A stretch of 16,124 bases of DNA from JAZGAE01 sp036475545 (GTDB lineage: Bacteria; Pseudomonadota; Alphaproteobacteria; DATDPM01). Positions 15,303-16,124 of the stretch are shown here, piece by piece (position 1 is the first letter of the stretch; each line of letters opens with the position of its first letter). The notes beneath the pieces are model-generated. The model searched no databases. It had not been told where the DNA came from and worked only from the letters and a program-made list of their open reading frames with translations. The stretch lies in contig JAZGAE010000094.1 of the NCBI GenBank assembly GCA_036475545.1, positions 1 to 16,124 of the forward strand, written 5' to 3'. The translations under genes and the position numbers were made by a program.

Positions 15303-15345
15303 TGCCGCGTTGATGGGGCACCCGCTGCCCGCTAGATTTGCCGCC

Positions 15346-16124
15346 ATGGCTGCTCAAAGACCCGGCCGCCTACTCTGCGTCCTCGCCGCCGCCGTTGTCG
15401 TCCTCCTCGCGGCCGCGGCGTGCAGCCGCGGCGTGCCGCCCGCCCGGGTGGTGCTCAAGGGGTCCGATAGCTATTCCGCCCGCCCGAAGGCGCCAGCGAA
15501 GCCGGCCGGGACGCCCGCCCGGGCGCCCGGGGCGCAACCAGGCCGGACGGGCCCGAGCGCCGTCGGCGTCGTCGAGGTGCGCAAGGACGACACGCTCTAC
15601 GCCGTTTCACGCCGGCACCGGATCGCGCTCCGCGACCTGATCGAGGTCAACCGGCTCGCGCCGCCTTACCTGTTGCGGGTGGGCCAGAGGCTGCGGCTGC
15701 CGCCGCCGCGCGAGCACGTGGTGGTGCCGGGCGACACCGTCTACGGCGTCTCGCGGCGCTACGGGGTGGACATGACGGCGCTGGTGCGGCTCAACCGCAT
15801 CGGACCGCCTTATACCATCACCGTGGGCCAAAGGTTGCGGCTTCCCGCCGCCACGGCCTTGCTCGCACGGCCGGCGCCCGTCAGGACGGCGCAGCCGCAG
15901 GCTGCGAAACCCGGGCCCGGTCCCACAGCAAAACCGCCGGCCCCTGTTCCAAAGCCGGATTCGGCGGCGGCGCAGTCGCCGAGGCGAGCGCCGGTGGCGA
16001 TGCCGCCGCGGAAACCGGGTGCGCGGCCCGCGGCCGTGCCGGCACCGCCGCCGCGCAGCGCCGGCACCTTCCATTGGCCGCTACGGGGCCGCATCCTGTC
16101 GCCCTTCGGACCCAAGGGAAACGG
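15346..16124 (+). CDS. Probable LysM/M23 lipoprotein, NlpD-like (partial, runs off the right edge)
   Basis: 259 codons are visible with no stop before the window end. The N-terminus is a signal peptide with a run of Val, Leu and Ala ending at Cys26 (LLAAAAC), a probable lipobox, so an outer-membrane lipoprotein is inferred. Two LysM peptidoglycan-binding domains follow at about 75-119 and 123-167; each ends in VGQRLRLP and contains a PPY segment. A Pro/Ala/Lys-rich linker runs to about 240. Then FHWPLRGRILSPFG (from about 245) matches the opening of an M23 peptidase-like domain, whose catalytic part is cut off. NlpD in other bacteria activates cell-wall amidases at the septum, often with a degenerate M23 site. 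That cannot be checked here. The position after surE-pcm supports the NlpD assignment. No strong ribosome site is visible. Confidence 0.85.
   Translation, partial: MAAQRPGRLLCVLAAAVVVLLAAAACSRGVPPARVVLKGSDSYSARPKAPAKPAGTPARAPGAQPGRTGPSAVGVVEVRKDDTLYAVSRRHRIALRDLIEVNRLAPPYLLRVGQRLRLPPPREHVVVPGDTVYGVSRRYGVDMTALVRLNRIGPPYTITVGQRLRLPAATALLARPAPVRTAQPQAAKPGPGPTAKPPAPVPKPDSAAAQSPRRAPVAMPPRKPGARPAAVPAPPPRSAGTFHWPLRGRILSPFGPKGN

Noticed and set aside
1..16124. CRISPR arrays, tRNA genes, insertion sequences, toxin-antitoxin or defence genes
   Set aside because: I looked on both strands and found no spaced direct repeats, cloverleaf-like segments, transposase motifs or defence-type domains. The only tandem repeat is coding, inside tatA.

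Overview
This window is a compact, GC-rich stretch of bacterial chromosome. I read it as an alphaproteobacterium, most likely in or near the Rhodospirillales. That placement rests on family resemblance of the proteins and on a remembered gene order (erpA, dgt, argS, SPOR protein, nagZ, M50 protease, scpA, scpB, tatABC, serS, surE, pcm, LysM/M23 protein) typical of that group. No database search was possible. Every gene seen is intact except the last, which runs off the right edge. I see no tRNA, rRNA, CRISPR array, transposase or integrase.

Layout. On the minus strand at the left edge is an A-type iron-sulfur carrier (erpA-like, 95-454), with a hairpin terminator beyond its stop. It diverges from a tightly packed plus-strand block: dgt (652-1839), argS (1836-3590), a membrane-anchored SPOR protein (3590-4579), nagZ (4566-5609), an M50 membrane metalloprotease (5622-6317), scpA (6320-7159) and scpB (7171-7890). 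Genes overlap or are separated by at most 12 bases, so this is probably one transcript. It joins nucleotide pool control, translation, cell-wall turnover and chromosome condensation.

Directly after scpB sits a sigma70-like promoter overlapped by a Fur-box-like palindrome. It is followed by a two-gene iron(III)-type ABC transporter, a fused permease (7977-9677) and its ATPase (9670-10809), with no substrate-binding protein. A small hairpin with a T-run follows. This is the only accessory-looking unit in the window, and it carries its own control signals.

The twin-arginine translocase genes tatA, tatB and tatC (10926-12463) come next. Then serS, surE and pcm (12589-15270) form an overlapping group. 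A probable lipoprotein with two LysM domains and the start of an M23 peptidase-like domain (15346 to the edge) completes the window; it resembles NlpD, the usual neighbour of surE and pcm.

I found no wholly new system. The points most worth a second look are the Fur-box/promoter overlap that makes the iron transporter look like an independent insert, the four-copy 15-bp repeat in the tatA tail, the uncharacterised M50 protease between nagZ and scpA, and a perfect palindrome between pcm and the LysM gene.
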